This document shows positions 32,747-43,996 of a stretch of DNA of 64,000 bases, piece after piece. Below the pieces are notes generated by a model, which ran no database searches, was not told the DNA's origin, and was given only the letters and a program-made list of their open reading frames with translations. Position 1 is the stretch's first letter. The number at the start of each line of letters is the position of its first letter. Made by a program: the position numbers and the translations under genes. Source of the DNA: Aquimarina mytili (GTDB lineage Bacteria; Bacteroidota; Bacteroidia; Flavobacteriales; Flavobacteriaceae); the NCBI RefSeq assembly GCF_016735115.1, contig NZ_JAERQJ010000001.1, forward strand, positions 1,027,501-1,091,500, in the 5' to 3' direction.

Positions 32747-35197
32747 ATGAATTTTTACAACACAAACTCATCTAATTTTAAACAGCGGTATTCCTTGCAG
32801 AAGTTTGGAGTACTTGCTTGTATGGTTTTGATGCTATTACCAGCCATTAGTTTGGCACAAATAGCACCGCTTAAAAGTACTTATAAAGCTTTTAATCAGG
32901 CGATAAAATCAAATGATAATCTGGCTAAAAGTACTTCAGAAGTTATAACCGAAACGATTTCAGAAAAAGGAGCAACCTGGTTGCGCTTGTTTTTTGAAGA
33001 TGTTAATCTCGGTAAAAATAGTAGCTTAACTATTACATCAGATCTGGACGGAGCTTCACAAACATTAACCGCAGCCACGATTAAAGACTGGAAAAATACG
33101 AGTGCCTATTTTAATGGTGATAAAGTAACCCTTAAGCTTATTGTAGCACCAGGAGAACGATCGATTGGATTTAATATTAAAGAATTAGGGATTGGGCTTC
33201 TTGATCCAACAACTAAATCCCAATGTGGTTCAAGTGATGACCGAGTAGATTCTAACGATGCTGCTATAGGTAGAATTGTACCTATAGGTTGTACAGGTTG
33301 GATTATTACAAATGGACGATTAGTAACTGCCGGGCATTGTGTAGGTAGTCGTGCTCAGATCATTGAGTTTAATGTACCTAAATCTAATCCAGATAGAACT
33401 ATTGTTCATCCAGGTCCAGAGGATCAATATCCAATTGGTAATTTCGTTTCTCCATATCCAGGTAATGCCTCTCAGGCAAATGACTGGGCAGTGTTTACGG
33501 CAAGCGCGAATTCGCAAACAGGTCTAACACCAATCCAGGCCCAAGCTAAATCCTTTAATGTGGTACGAACTGACCCAGGAAGTAATATCACGATCACTGG
33601 ATTTGGTACTGATACCGGAATAGATAATCAAACACAACAAATACATACAGGGCCTTTGTCTTCTGTAAATAATACATTTGTTAGGTATAGAACAGATACT
33701 ACTGGAGGAAATTCTGGAAGTCCGATTATTGATGCAGCTACAGGTAATGCTGTAGGTGTTCATGCGTATGGTGGTTGTTCTGGTTCTGGAGGGTCAAACT
33801 CTGGTGAACGAGCAACAATCCCTGCTTTTTGGGACGCTATGGGACTTGGCGGTGGAGGCCCCGATCCAGGTAACGATGACTGTACCGGAGATGTATCTTC
33901 TTTTCCATTTGTTGAAAGTTTTGAATCAAGTTTAGGGCAGTGGAAAAATACATCCGTTGGAGATGATTTAACCTGGACTCGAAATTCCGGAGGAACTCCT
34001 TCTAATGGAACCGGACCAAGCAGTGCAGCAGATGGTAATACTTATATTTATGTAGAAGCTTCTGGAAATGGTACTGGATACCCTAATAAAAGAGCACTTT
34101 TAAATTCACCATGTTTAGATTTTAGTAGTTTGTCAACCCCTAGACTAGCATTTCAATATCACATGTTAGGTAGTGCGATTAATAGCTTAACTGTTGAGGC
34201 TAGAACTAATAATACAGGTAATTGGACAAGTGTTTTTAGCAGAACAGGAGAGCAAGGTAGCAATTGGAATACTGCAGATGTAGATCTTTCTTCATATGCA
34301 GGAGACTCAAGTGTGCAGCTACGCTTTAATGTAGTTACCGGTTCTGGAGGAAGTGGTTGGCAAAGTGATATTGCTATTGATGCCGTATCTATTCAAAATG
34401 GAAGTGGAGGACCTGATCCTGGTCCAACATGTGAAGCTTTAAACTTTAATGACTTTACAGTTAATCCGTTCTCTAACCAAGATAGAGGAGGTACTGCTTC
34501 GATCACAAATGGTGGGGCAGCATTATCCATGCAAAGTAATACTTGGAAAGAAATAGCTCTAAGTTATACTGTAACAGCTAGTACTGTTATCGAATTCGAA
34601 TTTAGTAGTACATCTCAAGGAGAAATCCATGCTGTTGGTTTTGAAGATGATGATGCATTAACGCCTACAAGATATTTTAAAGTTCACGGGACTCAAAATT
34701 ACGGAGTAACAAACTATGATAACTATTCTGGAGGAACAACTAAATATACAATCCCAGTTGGTAATTTCTACACGGGTGCTATGAATAGATTAGTTTTTAT
34801 TAATGACAATGATGCCGGTTCAGGAAACAATTCAATATTTTCTAATGTGAAAATTTATGAAGGATCATGTGGTCAAGCTTTAGCTGAAAGTGTAGCTAAT
34901 CAGGAATCTGTGGATCCAATATTTGGTACAGAAGGTGAGAGTAATGATGCATTTAATGTAAGAATGACTCCAAACCCAACTAAAGGAAGTTTTTCTATTT
35001 ATGTTAATTCGGGTACAAAAGGAAATGTTAATGCTGTTTTCTACAGTATTTTAGGAAGAAAAGTTGGGCAAAAACAACTGAGACCTGGAGTAAATACATT
35101 ATCTCCAGCGAGTTTGTCAATGAACCCAGGGATTTATCTCGTGACATTTGATGACAATAGGGGAGGATCAACCACTCAGAAGTTAATTGTTCAGTAA
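32747..35197 (+). CDS. Type IX-secreted trypsin-like serine protease with MAM domain
   Basis: An 816-residue secreted protease. A long N-terminal signal region (about 20-38, GVLACMVLMLLPAISLAQ) precedes an N-terminal domain. A chymotrypsin-fold protease follows, with His197 (TAGHCVG), Asp246 (NDWAVF) and Ser323 (GGNSGSPII), like glutamyl endopeptidases. Residues about 385-555 resemble a MAM domain (FPFVESFE, AFQYHMLG, GWQSDIAIDAVSI). A further beta domain spans 560-715. The C-terminal 80 residues are a type IX sorting domain (MTPNPTKGSFSIYV to GIYLVTFDD). The product is expected outside the cell or on its surface. Confidence 0.93.
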   Translation: MNFYNTNSSNFKQRYSLQKFGVLACMVLMLLPAISLAQIAPLKSTYKAFNQAIKSNDNLAKSTSEVITETISEKGATWLRLFFEDVNLGKNSSLTITSDLDGASQTLTAATIKDWKNTSAYFNGDKVTLKLIVAPGERSIGFNIKELGIGLLDPTTKSQCGSSDDRVDSNDAAIGRIVPIGCTGWIITNGRLVTAGHCVGSRAQIIEFNVPKSNPDRTIVHPGPEDQYPIGNFVSPYPGNASQANDWAVFTASANSQTGLTPIQAQAKSFNVVRTDPGSNITITGFGTDTGIDNQTQQIHTGPLSSVNNTFVRYRTDTTGGNSGSPIIDAATGNAVGVHAYGGCSGSGGSNSGERATIPAFWDAMGLGGGGPDPGNDDCTGDVSSFPFVESFESSLGQWKNTSVGDDLTWTRNSGGTPSNGTGPSSAADGNTYIYVEASGNGTGYPNKRALLNSPCLDFSSLSTPRLAFQYHMLGSAINSLTVEARTNNTGNWTSVFSRTGEQGSNWNTADVDLSSYAGDSSVQLRFNVVTGSGGSGWQSDIAIDAVSIQNGSGGPDPGPTCEALNFNDFTVNPFSNQDRGGTASITNGGAALSMQSNTWKEIALSYTVTASTVIEFEFSSTSQGEIHAVGFEDDDALTPTRYFKVHGTQNYGVTNYDNYSGGTTKYTIPVGNFYTGAMNRLVFINDNDAGSGNNSIFSNVKIYEGSCGQALAESVANQESVDPIFGTEGESNDAFNVRMTPNPTKGSFSIYVNSGTKGNVNAVFYSILGRKVGQKQLRPGVNTLSPASLSMNPGIYLVTFDDNRGGSTTQKLIVQ

Positions 35198-35231
35198 AAA
35201 AAACAATAGTAAAGACATTAAATTTATAATG

Positions 35232-35261
35232 AAGCATCTCCAGAAATGGAGGTGCTTTTTT
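35232..35261 (+). terminator. Rho-independent terminator after the secreted protease
   Basis: Ten-bp stem (AAGCATCTCC / GGAGGTGCTT) with a 6-nt loop and a T run to 35261. Confidence 0.8.
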
Positions 35262-35366
35262 AATTGATCATTGTAACAAAATACTATTTCTCGCGTCATA
35301 TAAATATATTGCTAATATTTTTAGCAATTCATCAATCATCAATCATCAAACTAAAAAAATAACATC

Positions 35367-35705
35367 ATGAAACAGGATAGATCAGTATTAGTTATTACGC
35401 ATTTATCGCAATTATTAGACCTTATCACAGGATTCGGAGGTTTTATCGTTCCCTTGATACTGTGGTTAACTCAGAGAGAAAGAGTATTAGCAATGGATGA
35501 GCATGGAAAGTCAATCATGAATTTTCAAATAAGTATGTTTATCTATGCCATTATCTGTGTTCCGTTAACATTATTGTTTGGTTTAGGAGCATTAGGATTA
35601 GCTGTTATAGCAATACTTTGTTTTGTTTTTCCTATCATTAATGCCATAAGAGCAAATAAAGGAGAAAGACCTTCATATCCCTTATCAATGGATATCATTA
35701 AGTAA
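35367..35705 (+). CDS. DUF4870 membrane protein
   Basis: A 112-residue protein with the DUF4870 pattern: two to three membrane helices, HLSQLLDLITGFGGFIVPLILWL, then MDEHGKSIMNFQISMFIYAII and a last helix near 70-90 followed by INAIRANKGE. The biochemical role of the family is unknown. It is a single gene with its own terminator shared with amtB. Confidence 0.88.
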   Translation: MKQDRSVLVITHLSQLLDLITGFGGFIVPLILWLTQRERVLAMDEHGKSIMNFQISMFIYAIICVPLTLLFGLGALGLAVIAILCFVFPIINAIRANKGERPSYPLSMDIIK

Positions 35706-35709
35706 TAAA

Positions 35710-35741
35710 AAAAGCGGATGATTAAAAAATCATCCGCTTTT
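35710..35741. terminator. Bidirectional terminator between the DUF4870 gene and amtB
   Basis: A perfect 14-bp stem AAAAGCGGATGATT / AATCATCCGCTTTT with an AAAA loop and A/T flanks. It can end both convergent genes. Confidence 0.85.
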
Positions 35742-35763
35742 ATGGTAAAACACTATTTAAGTC

Positions 35764-37020
35764 CTAGTGTTGGTTAAGTCTAAAATCAGGATAGGCATCC
35801 ATACCATGTTCGTGCCCGTCTAGTCCATCGATCTCTTCTTTTTCAGAAACTCTAATTCCGACAGTTTTCTTAAGGACAAATATGATTATAAAAGCTGTTA
35901 TCAGGCAAAACCCTCCTACTGCTAATACACCCACTCCTTGTACAAGAAATTGATCAAAACCTGCTTTAGCACCAAAAATACCTACTGCCAAAGTTCCCCA
36001 GATACCACATATTAAATGTACTGCAATGGCACCTACTGGATCATCTAATTTCAATTTATCAATTAATGCCACGCCAAAAACGATTACTGCACCCGCAATA
36101 GCACCGATTAAAACGGCATCAGTTGGAGACATTTGATCAGCTCCAGCAGTAATACCTACAAGTCCTCCAAGAATACCATTTAAGAACATAGTAAGGTCGT
36201 AGTTTTTGTACATTAAAGTCGATACTAAAAATGCAACTACTCCACCTGCTGCCGCTGCTAAAGATGTGGTAACTAATGTTAATGAAGTTCCGGCTGCATC
36301 TGCTGATAGAACCGACCCACCATTAAATCCAAACCATCCTAACCAAAGAATAAGTACACCTGCAGCTGCTAGAGGTATGTTGTGACCAGGAATAGCTTGA
36401 GGTTTACCGTCTGAGCTAAATTTCCCAATTCTCGAACCTAATAAATATACAGCAATTAAAGCTGCCCATCCACCTACAGAATGTACAAGAGTAGATCCGG
36501 CAAAGTCATAAAAACCTTCTGCGTCACCGATTTGGAAAGTAGATAAGAATCCGCCTCCCCATTGCCAAGAACCAACGATAGGGTATATAACTCCAACATA
36601 GATAATGGTAAAAATCATAAATGCACTAAGCTTAATACGCTCTGCTACCGCTCCAGATACAATTGTAGCTGCAGTTGCAGCAAACATTCCTTGGAACAAG
36701 AAATCAGTCCAATATGTATAGCCTTCATTATAGGCTAGATCTAAACCACCTTCTGCAGTAAGGGGAGAATCTAATCCAAAACCAGCAAATCCAAAAAAAC
36801 CAGCTGCACCTTCTTCAAAACCAGGATACATCAAGTTAAAACCTACTAGACAGTATAATAATAATCCCACACAGATTATAAATACATTTTTAAAAAGTAT
36901 ATTAATTGTATTTTTTTGACGGGTTAATCCTATTTCTAAAAAAGAAAACCCTAAGTGCATGAAAAATACGAGTGCAGTACACACCATCATCCATACATTA
37001 TTTATAGTTAACATTTCCAT
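35764..37020 (-). CDS. amtB: Ammonium transporter
   Basis: An inner-membrane ammonium channel with 418 residues and about eleven helices. The Amt landmarks are FGFAGFGLDSP, DFAGSTLVHSVGGWAALIA with the first pore His region, and ICGIWGTLAVGIF. It lies 57 bp downstream of glnB on the same strand; PII proteins bind and block Amt when nitrogen is plentiful. The C-terminal tail (EEIDGLDGHEHGMDAYPDFRLNQH) carries the conserved regulatory motif region. Confidence 0.95.
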   Translation of the reverse strand: MEMLTINNVWMMVCTALVFFMHLGFSFLEIGLTRQKNTINILFKNVFIICVGLLLYCLVGFNLMYPGFEEGAAGFFGFAGFGLDSPLTAEGGLDLAYNEGYTYWTDFLFQGMFAATAATIVSGAVAERIKLSAFMIFTIIYVGVIYPIVGSWQWGGGFLSTFQIGDAEGFYDFAGSTLVHSVGGWAALIAVYLLGSRIGKFSSDGKPQAIPGHNIPLAAAGVLILWLGWFGFNGGSVLSADAAGTSLTLVTTSLAAAAGGVVAFLVSTLMYKNYDLTMFLNGILGGLVGITAGADQMSPTDAVLIGAIAGAVIVFGVALIDKLKLDDPVGAIAVHLICGIWGTLAVGIFGAKAGFDQFLVQGVGVLAVGGFCLITAFIIIFVLKKTVGIRVSEKEEIDGLDGHEHGMDAYPDFRLNQH

Positions 37021-37077
37021 TGTTTAAGTACTATTTAAATTATTTTTTTGTTTTCGGTTGGTTAATCTTGCAGAGAA

Positions 37078-37416
37078 TTAGCTTAGAGTTCCTCCGCCTT
37101 TTTCAGAAGTACGAATTCTGTAGGCTTCTTTGATGTCGGATACAAAAATCTTTCCATCTCCAACTTCACCTGTTTTCGCAGCTTCTAATATTGTAGATAT
37201 AGTTACTTCTTCAAATTCATCATTTACTATTATTGATAAATAGCGTCTTTGTATATCTGTTGTGCTATACGATACACCACGATACACACTTCCTTTTTGT
37301 TCGTTACCTACACCGGTAACATCCCAATAAGAAAAAAACGTGACTCCTTTTTCGTGCAAAGCTTCTTTCACAACTCTATATTTAGATCTTCTAATGATTG
37401 CTTCTATTTTTTTCAT
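37078..37416 (-). CDS. glnB: Nitrogen regulatory PII protein
   Basis: A 112-residue PII signalling protein. It starts KKIEAIIRRSKYRVVKEAL and has a T-loop of GVGNEQKGSVYRGVSYSTTDI. The Tyr in VYRG is at the usual modification position. The C-terminal GDGKIFVSDIKEAYRIRT matches the B and C loops. The T-loop is slightly different from enterobacterial GlnB/GlnK. Because it precedes amtB, it is functionally the GlnK type, and I use glnB only as the family name. Confidence 0.9.
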   Translation of the reverse strand: MKKIEAIIRRSKYRVVKEALHEKGVTFFSYWDVTGVGNEQKGSVYRGVSYSTTDIQRRYLSIIVNDEFEEVTISTILEAAKTGEVGDGKIFVSDIKEAYRIRTSEKGGGTLS

Positions 37417-37864
37417 AAAGAATAAAAGTTAAAATTAATGTTAAATTCGAATCAAAAATATGTCAAATTATATTTTACATCCAAATTTTATAGGGTAAAG
37501 ACGTAATTTTTATCATTTATTGATATTTACCCCCTAAAAAATTAGGGGTATGTATTTTTAAAGTAAAAAAATGAAGATTTTGCACTTGGTTAAATCCTCA
37601 TTTTTTACGAAAACGTTTTCATTAGAGTTTATTGATAATCAGAACCCTATAATTTTATGAAAAGCCACGTTTTATTTGCTGTTTTTTGCAAAAATGGCAT
37701 TATCAAATTCGTAAATAGAGGTCCTTATTTTGTGATTATTTTATCCATTCGCGCCTTTTTTTATTGAGCTCAGAAAATTGGTATTGAATGTTTTGTTTTT
37801 CTTTCTGGTTCCTTAATGATTTGTTAATTTCATGAACTTGAAATACTATTAGATCGGAAATATT
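37417..37864. promoter_or_regulatory. Divergent glnB/gltB control region with dyads
   Basis: The 448 bp between the divergent nitrogen operons hold no gene. Structures seen are CCCCTAA-AAAA-TTAGGGG (37531-37548), the 12-bp palindrome GAAAACGTTTTC (37609-37620), and TTTTTGCAAAAA near 37683. The second resembles LacI-family operators with a central CG. I do not see an exact TAnnTTTG element in the right place. Confidence 0.45.
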
Positions 37865-40800
37865 ATGAAGAAACAAGGAATGTATCTACCAGAATTTGAG
37901 CACGACGCTTGTGGTGCCGGATTTATATGTAGCTTAGAAGGGAAAAAGTCAAATGACATCATACACAAAGCATTAGAAATTCTCGAAAAATTAGAACATC
38001 GTGGCGCGGTAAGTGCAGATGGCAAAACTGGAGATGGTGCTGGTATATTGATCGATATCCCGCATGACTTTTTTGTAGAGCATTGTGACTTTGATCTTCC
38101 TGAGTTTGGTGAGTATGCAGTAAGTAATGTTTTTCTGCCAAAAAAAGAAAATCAAAGACAATTTTGTATAGATACATTCGAAAAGAATATTATTGATCAA
38201 GGTCTTGTACTGTTAGGTTGGAGAGATGTACCTGTAGATCATATACATTTGGGAGAAATAGCTGCTACGACTGAACCTTTTATTAAGCAAATATTTATTG
38301 GTAAAGGAGATAAGGATCAAAGCTATTTTGATTTCAATCTTAAATTGTTTACCGCAAGAAAAGTTACAGAGCATACTATTTATGGTTCTAAACTCTCAGA
38401 AAATAAGTTTTTCTACTTACCTAGCTTATCAACAAAAACCTTGATATTTAAAGGTCTTTTAATGCCAGAGGACATTAAGTTATACTATAAGGACTTGTTA
38501 GACCCAAAAGTGGTTACTAGGTTAGCATTAGTGCATCAGAGATTCTCTACCAATACATTTCCAACTTGGGACTTGGCACAACCTTTCCGATATATGTGTC
38601 ACAATGGAGAGATTAATACCCTAAGAGGTAATGTAACCAGAATGCGCTCTAGAGAAGAGTTGTTAAAGAGTGATTGGTTTGGTGAAGATATTAAAAAAGT
38701 ACTACCTGTTGTATTAAAAGGAAAATCTGATTCTGCTTCAATGGATATGGTTGTCGAATTATTATTAATGACAGGAAGATCACTACCTGAAGTAATGATG
38801 ATGATGGTTCCGGAAGCATGGGAGAAGAATCCTGAAATGTCTGAAGCCAAAAAAGCATTTTACGAGTATAATTCTTGTGCGATGGAGCCTTGGGATGGTC
38901 CGGCTTCAATTCCATTTACCGATGGTAATTATATAGGTGCGGTACTAGATAGGAATGGATTGAGACCTTCTCGCTATAGTGTTACAAAAGATGGTTATGT
39001 AATCATGTCATCAGAAACTGGTGTAGTAGATATAGAACCAAACAATATTGAGTTCCACGGTCGATTAGAACCGGGTAAAATGTTCCTGGTGAATATGGAT
39101 GAAGGTAGAATCGTAAATGACGAAGAGATAAAAGAAGAAATTGCTTCAAAATATCCATATAGAGAATGGTTAGACAATAATTTGGTACATCTAAAAGATA
39201 TACCATATAATGATTGTCCTTTATTTTTAGGCGAAGAAACCATTACAAAACGTAAAGAAGTATTTGGGTATACACAAGAAGATATAGATACAATCATTGC
39301 TCCGATGGGGCAATTAGGTAAAGAACCTATTGGTTCTATGGGATCAGATACACCAATTGCTGTACTTTCTGAACGTCCTCAATTGATTTATAATTATTTC
39401 AAACAATTGTTTGCACAGGTTACCAATCCGCCATTAGATGGTATTCGTGAAGAATTGATTTGTGATATAAGCTTAACATTAGGAGCAGATTACAATATAT
39501 TTGATATTGATCAAAAGCATTGTAATAAATTAAAGATCCAAAATCCAGTAATTTCTAAAGAGGATCTTGATAAAATAAAAACGTATTCGGATAAAGGGTT
39601 TAAGTCTACTTCGGTTTCAATGTTATATAATATTAACCGTGGATTAAATGGCCTTGAAGATGCTTTAGATAAGCTGTTAAAAGAGGTGTCAGACGCGATT
39701 GATGAGGGAACCAATATTATAATTCTTTCTGATAGAAATGTTAGTAAACATAGAGCTCCGATTCCGGCACTTTTAACTTGTTCTTATGTAAATAGTGGAT
39801 TACAAAAGCTAGGTAAACGATCAAAAGTTAGTATCATTATCGAATCTGCTGAGCCAAGAGAAGTACATCATTTTGCATTATTATTTGGATACGGAGCCAG
39901 TGCTATTAATCCATATATGGTGAATGAAATTATAGGGGAGCAGATCAAAGAAAATAATATTACAGATCTAGTTTTTGAAGATGCAATCTATAACTATAAC
40001 AAAGCAGTAGGTAAAGGAGTATTAAAAGTAATGAATAAGATAGGTATTTCTACTTTAAACTCTTACCGAAGCTCTCAATTGTTTGAATGTATTGGTATTA
40101 ATACCAAAGTTGTGGATCAATATTTCCCAAATACGGCAACTCGTATAGAAGGAATTGGGCTATATGAAATAGAAAAAGAAATTGCAAAGCGTCATAAAAG
40201 GGCATATGTTGAGCAAGAAGTGGCTGCCGATTTAGATTTAGAAATTGGGGGACAATATCGATGGAGACGTAATGGAGAAAAACATCAGTTTAACCCATTG
40301 TCGGTTGCAAAACTTCAAAAATCTGTTCGCGATAACGATCCTAAAACATATAAAGAGTATGCAGAATTGATCAATGAACAATCCAAGAGTTTAATGACAA
40401 TTCGAGGGTTGTTGGAGTTTTCTAATTATGATCCAATTCCATTAGAAGAAGTTGAACCTTGGACCGAAATTGTAAAACGTTTTAAAACAGGAGCGATGTC
40501 CTATGGCTCAATTAGTAAAGAAGCTCATGAAAATCTTGCTGTGGCAATGAATCGTATTGGTGGTAAAAGTAACTCTGGAGAAGGAGGGGAAAACCCACTG
40601 AGATTTTATAAAGATGTTAATGGAGATTGGAAAAATAGTGCGATTAAACAAGTTGCTTCTGGGCGATTCGGAGTTTCTTCGAATTATTTAACTAGCGCAG
40701 CCGAGATTCAGATAAAAATGGCTCAAGGTGCAAAACCAGGTGAAGGAGGGCAATTGCCAGGACCAAAAGTAAATCCCGAAATAGCTAAAACACGTAATTC

Positions 40801-42364
40801 AACTCCTTATGTTGGATTGATTTCACCTCCACCGCATCATGATATTTATTCTATAGAAGATTTATCACAATTAATTTATGATCTTAAATCTGCAAATAGA
40901 GACGCAAGAATTAACGTAAAACTAGTTTCTGAAGTTGGGGTTGGTACTGTTGCTGCTGGTGTTGCTAAGGCAAAAGCAGATGTAGTTTTAATTTCTGGAT
41001 TTGACGGAGGAACTGGGGCATCACCTTTAACTTCGTTAAAGCATGCTGGATTACCTTGGGAACTTGGTATTGCAGAGGCACAGCAAACGTTGGTAGGTAA
41101 TAATTTAAGAAGTAGAGTAGTTGTGGAGTGTGACGGGCAATTAAAAACTGGTCGTGATGTTGCTATTGCTTGTTTACTGGGAGCAGAAGAGTTTGGATTT
41201 GCTACCGCACCATTGGTTGCTTCTGGTTGTGTCATGATGCGTGTATGCCATTTGAATACATGTCCTGTAGGGATTGCAACGCAAAACCCAGAATTGCGTA
41301 AGAAATTCAAAGGAAAACCAGAACATGTAGTGAACTATATGTATTTCGTAGCTCAGGAATTACGAGAGATTATGGCACAACTTGGTTTCCGTACTGTTAA
41401 TGAAATGGTAGGACAAGTAAATAAGTTAGATCATAATAAAGCTATAGAACATTATAAAGCAGCTGGCGTTGATTTAACACCAATCCTACATCAAGTTGAA
41501 GCACCCGAGGGAGTAGATATTTATAATACAGAAACTCAAGATCATGGACTTGGAAAGTCTATTGATTTTGAAATTACTGAACAAGCCCATCCAGCGCTTT
41601 TCCGTAAAGAAAAAACCACCTTAGATTTTGATATTTGTAATACAGATAGAGCAGTAGGAGCAATATTAAGTAATGAAATCTCTAAGATATATGGAGCTCA
41701 AGGACTACCAGATAATACCTTGAAACTAAACTTCACTGGATCTGCAGGACAAAGTTTTGGTGCATTTGCCACCAAAGGATTAACAATGGTCGTCAATGGA
41801 AATACCAATGATTATTTAGGAAAAGGACTTTCTGGTGCAAAACTAATTATTAAAGTGCCCGAAGAAGCTACAATTGTACCAGAAGAAAATATCATTACAG
41901 GAAATGTAACCTTATACGGTGCAACAGCTGGAGAAGTATACATTAATGGTAAAGCAGGTGAAAGATTCTGTGTTCGTAACTCAGGAGCTAAAGCCGTAGT
42001 AGAAGGAATAGGAGACCATGGATGTGAATATATGACCGGAGGAGTTGCCGTAATTCTTGGAGAGGTTGGTCGAAACTTTGGAGCCGGTATGTCAGGTGGT
42101 ATCGCTTATATCTATGATGATAAAAAGACTTTTGAAGCACATTGTAACAAAGAAGCATTAAATCTTGATCCTGTTATAGAACAAGCAGATATCAATGAAT
42201 TGAAAGAGCTAATCGAGAATCATTACAATGCAACATTAAGTCCTCTTGCACAACGAATCCTTGAAAATTGGGAACAAGAATTACCGAAATTTATAAAGAT
42301 ATTCCCAGAGGAATATAAGCAAGCCCTAAAACGATTAGAAGAAGAAAAATTAGCACAAGCATAA
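37865..42364 (+). CDS. gltB: Glutamate synthase large subunit
   Basis: The large subunit of NADPH-type glutamate synthase moves the amide of glutamine to 2-oxoglutarate. It has 1499 residues, the normal length. The catalytic Cys16 (EHDACGAGF) becomes N-terminal after removal of a 15-residue propeptide. Central and FMN domains follow ([38 protein letters not shown]). The 3Fe-4S ligands are in [15 protein letters not shown], and a C-terminal beta-helix GXGXG domain closes the protein. It forms an operon with gltD 15 bp downstream. Confidence 0.97.
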   Translation: MKKQGMYLPEFEHDACGAGFICSLEGKKSNDIIHKALEILEKLEHRGAVSADGKTGDGAGILIDIPHDFFVEHCDFDLPEFGEYAVSNVFLPKKENQRQFCIDTFEKNIIDQGLVLLGWRDVPVDHIHLGEIAATTEPFIKQIFIGKGDKDQSYFDFNLKLFTARKVTEHTIYGSKLSENKFFYLPSLSTKTLIFKGLLMPEDIKLYYKDLLDPKVVTRLALVHQRFSTNTFPTWDLAQPFRYMCHNGEINTLRGNVTRMRSREELLKSDWFGEDIKKVLPVVLKGKSDSASMDMVVELLLMTGRSLPEVMMMMVPEAWEKNPEMSEAKKAFYEYNSCAMEPWDGPASIPFTDGNYIGAVLDRNGLRPSRYSVTKDGYVIMSSETGVVDIEPNNIEFHGRLEPGKMFLVNMDEGRIVNDEEIKEEIASKYPYREWLDNNLVHLKDIPYNDCPLFLGEETITKRKEVFGYTQEDIDTIIAPMGQLGKEPIGSMGSDTPIAVLSERPQLIYNYFKQLFAQVTNPPLDGIREELICDISLTLGADYNIFDIDQKHCNKLKIQNPVISKEDLDKIKTYSDKGFKSTSVSMLYNINRGLNGLEDALDKLLKEVSDAIDEGTNIIILSDRNVSKHRAPIPALLTCSYVNSGLQKLGKRSKVSIIIESAEPREVHHFALLFGYGASAINPYMVNEIIGEQIKENNITDLVFEDAIYNYNKAVGKGVLKVMNKIGISTLNSYRSSQLFECIGINTKVVDQYFPNTATRIEGIGLYEIEKEIAKRHKRAYVEQEVAADLDLEIGGQYRWRRNGEKHQFNPLSVAKLQKSVRDNDPKTYKEYAELINEQSKSLMTIRGLLEFSNYDPIPLEEVEPWTEIVKRFKTGAMSYGSISKEAHENLAVAMNRIGGKSNSGEGGENPLRFYKDVNGDWKNSAIKQVASGRFGVSSNYLTSAAEIQIKMAQGAKPGEGGQLPGPKVNPEIAKTRNSTPYVGLISPPPHHDIYSIEDLSQLIYDLKSANRDARINVKLVSEVGVGTVAAGVAKAKADVVLISGFDGGTGASPLTSLKHAGLPWELGIAEAQQTLVGNNLRSRVVVECDGQLKTGRDVAIACLLGAEEFGFATAPLVASGCVMMRVCHLNTCPVGIATQNPELRKKFKGKPEHVVNYMYFVAQELREIMAQLGFRTVNEMVGQVNKLDHNKAIEHYKAAGVDLTPILHQVEAPEGVDIYNTETQDHGLGKSIDFEITEQAHPALFRKEKTTLDFDICNTDRAVGAILSNEISKIYGAQGLPDNTLKLNFTGSAGQSFGAFATKGLTMVVNGNTNDYLGKGLSGAKLIIKVPEEATIVPEENIITGNVTLYGATAGEVYINGKAGERFCVRNSGAKAVVEGIGDHGCEYMTGGVAVILGEVGRNFGAGMSGGIAYIYDDKKTFEAHCNKEALNLDPVIEQADINELKELIENHYNATLSPLAQRILENWEQELPKFIKIFPEEYKQALKRLEEEKLAQA

Positions 42365-42379
42365 AAAACGATAATAAAC

Positions 42380-43843
42380 ATGGGAAAGATAACTGGATTT
42401 TTAGAATTTGAAAGAGAGATTGAACAGTACCAACCTGTTAAAGATCGTATAAAAGATTATAAGGAGTTTACGGTAGAAATGCCTGAAAAGAAACTCAAAA
42501 ATCAAGGTGCACGTTGTATGGATTGTGGTATCCCATTTTGTCATAGTGGGTGTCCTCTTGGCAATTTGATTCCTGATTTTAATGATGCTGTGTATCGTGG
42601 TAAATGGGAAAAAGCAGCAAACATTCTTCACTCAACAAATAATTTTCCTGAGTTTACAGGAAGATTATGCCCGGCACCCTGCGAAGAAGCATGTGTATTA
42701 GGAATTAATGAAGACCCTGTTACCATAGAAAATATAGAGAAAAACATTGTTGAACAAGCGTTTAAGAAGGGATGGGTAAAAGCAAACCCACCAAAAGAAA
42801 GAACAGGAAAAACGGTAGCGGTAATAGGATCAGGTCCTGCTGGATTAGCAACAGCGCAACAATTAAATCGTGCAGGGCATTTAATAACAGTTTTTGAAAG
42901 AGATGAAAAAGTTGGAGGATTACTTCGTTATGGAATACCGGATTTTAAAATGGAAAAGCAGGTAATAGATCGTCGTATTGCAATACTCGAAGAAGAAGGA
43001 ATCATTTTTAAAACCAACACACATATAGGAAAGGATATCAAAGCAGATGATCTAAAAAGTGAGTATGATGCTGTAGTATTATGTACAGGAGCAACGGTAC
43101 GTCGCAATTTACCAGTTAAGGGAGCTAATCTAAAGGGGGTTGTACAAGCCATGGATTTTCTACCTCAAAACAACAGACGAGTTGATGGGATCAAAGATCT
43201 TGGAGAAGAAATTATGGCGACCAATAAAGACGTAATTGTTATTGGAGGGGGAGATACCGGATCTGACTGTATTGGGACTTCCGTACGCCATGGGGCAACA
43301 TCTGTCACTAATTTTGAGATTATGGGTAAAGCCACTATAGAACGCCCAGCACATCAACCATGGCCATTTTGGCCAATGCGTTTGCGCACTAGTTCTTCTC
43401 ATGAAGAAGGAGTAGAGCGTAATTGGAGTATTTCTACCAAAGAGTTCTTAGGAGATGAAAAAGGAAATCTAAGAGGTTTAATTACTTCTGAAGTAGAATG
43501 GGTAAAAGAAAATGGACGATTTACCTTAAAAGAAATCCCAAATACTGAAAAAGAATGGAAATGTGAGCTAGCACTATTGGCCCTAGGGTTTACAGGTTCA
43601 GAACCCACTATTGCAGAACAACTAGGAGTTGATATGGATGCTAGAACAAATATAAAAGCTACCGAAGATAATTATGCTACTAATGTAAAAGGTGTTTTTG
43701 CCGCAGGCGATACGCGTAGAGGTCAATCTTTGATTGTTTGGGCCATCGCCGAAGGTCGACAAGCAGCATATCATATAGATACATATTTAATGGGATCTTC
43801 TAATCTTCCACTTAAAGGAGAAGGAGATTTACCAAGAATTTAA
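42380..43843 (+). CDS. gltD: Glutamate synthase small subunit
   Basis: The 487-residue beta subunit oxidises NADPH and passes electrons to GltB. The N-terminal Cys clusters CMDCGIPFCHSGCPLG and CPAPCEEACVLG hold two 4Fe-4S clusters. Two dinucleotide-binding folds follow: GSGPAGLATAQQL for FAD, and GGGDTGSDC for NADPH, with the late FAD motif GVFAAGDTRRG. The order gltB-gltD and the spacing are standard. Confidence 0.97.
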   Translation: MGKITGFLEFEREIEQYQPVKDRIKDYKEFTVEMPEKKLKNQGARCMDCGIPFCHSGCPLGNLIPDFNDAVYRGKWEKAANILHSTNNFPEFTGRLCPAPCEEACVLGINEDPVTIENIEKNIVEQAFKKGWVKANPPKERTGKTVAVIGSGPAGLATAQQLNRAGHLITVFERDEKVGGLLRYGIPDFKMEKQVIDRRIAILEEEGIIFKTNTHIGKDIKADDLKSEYDAVVLCTGATVRRNLPVKGANLKGVVQAMDFLPQNNRRVDGIKDLGEEIMATNKDVIVIGGGDTGSDCIGTSVRHGATSVTNFEIMGKATIERPAHQPWPFWPMRLRTSSSHEEGVERNWSISTKEFLGDEKGNLRGLITSEVEWVKENGRFTLKEIPNTEKEWKCELALLALGFTGSEPTIAEQLGVDMDARTNIKATEDNYATNVKGVFAAGDTRRGQSLIVWAIAEGRQAAYHIDTYLMGSSNLPLKGEGDLPRI

Positions 43844-43875
43844 GCTGAATTAATATTTTAATTATTAGTGTTAAT

Positions 43876-43913
43876 AAAAAGGCTGCTAACATGGGAATTA
43901 GCAGCCTTTTTTT
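43876..43913 (+). terminator. Terminator of the gltBD operon
   Basis: Fourteen-bp arms around AAAGGCTGCTAA / TTAGCAGCCTTT with a short loop and seven T after the stem. Confidence 0.88.
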
Positions 43914-43996
43914 ATTTTAAAAAATAGGCTTGATATTAACTTTCTAATATTCCAATATAGGTTGTTTTTTATGGCTTACTATACTTAGATTAGATG

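Noticed and set aside
40876..41310. 144-codon open frame opposite gltB
   Set aside because: It is a shadow of the conserved gltB coding strand, with no domain of its own.
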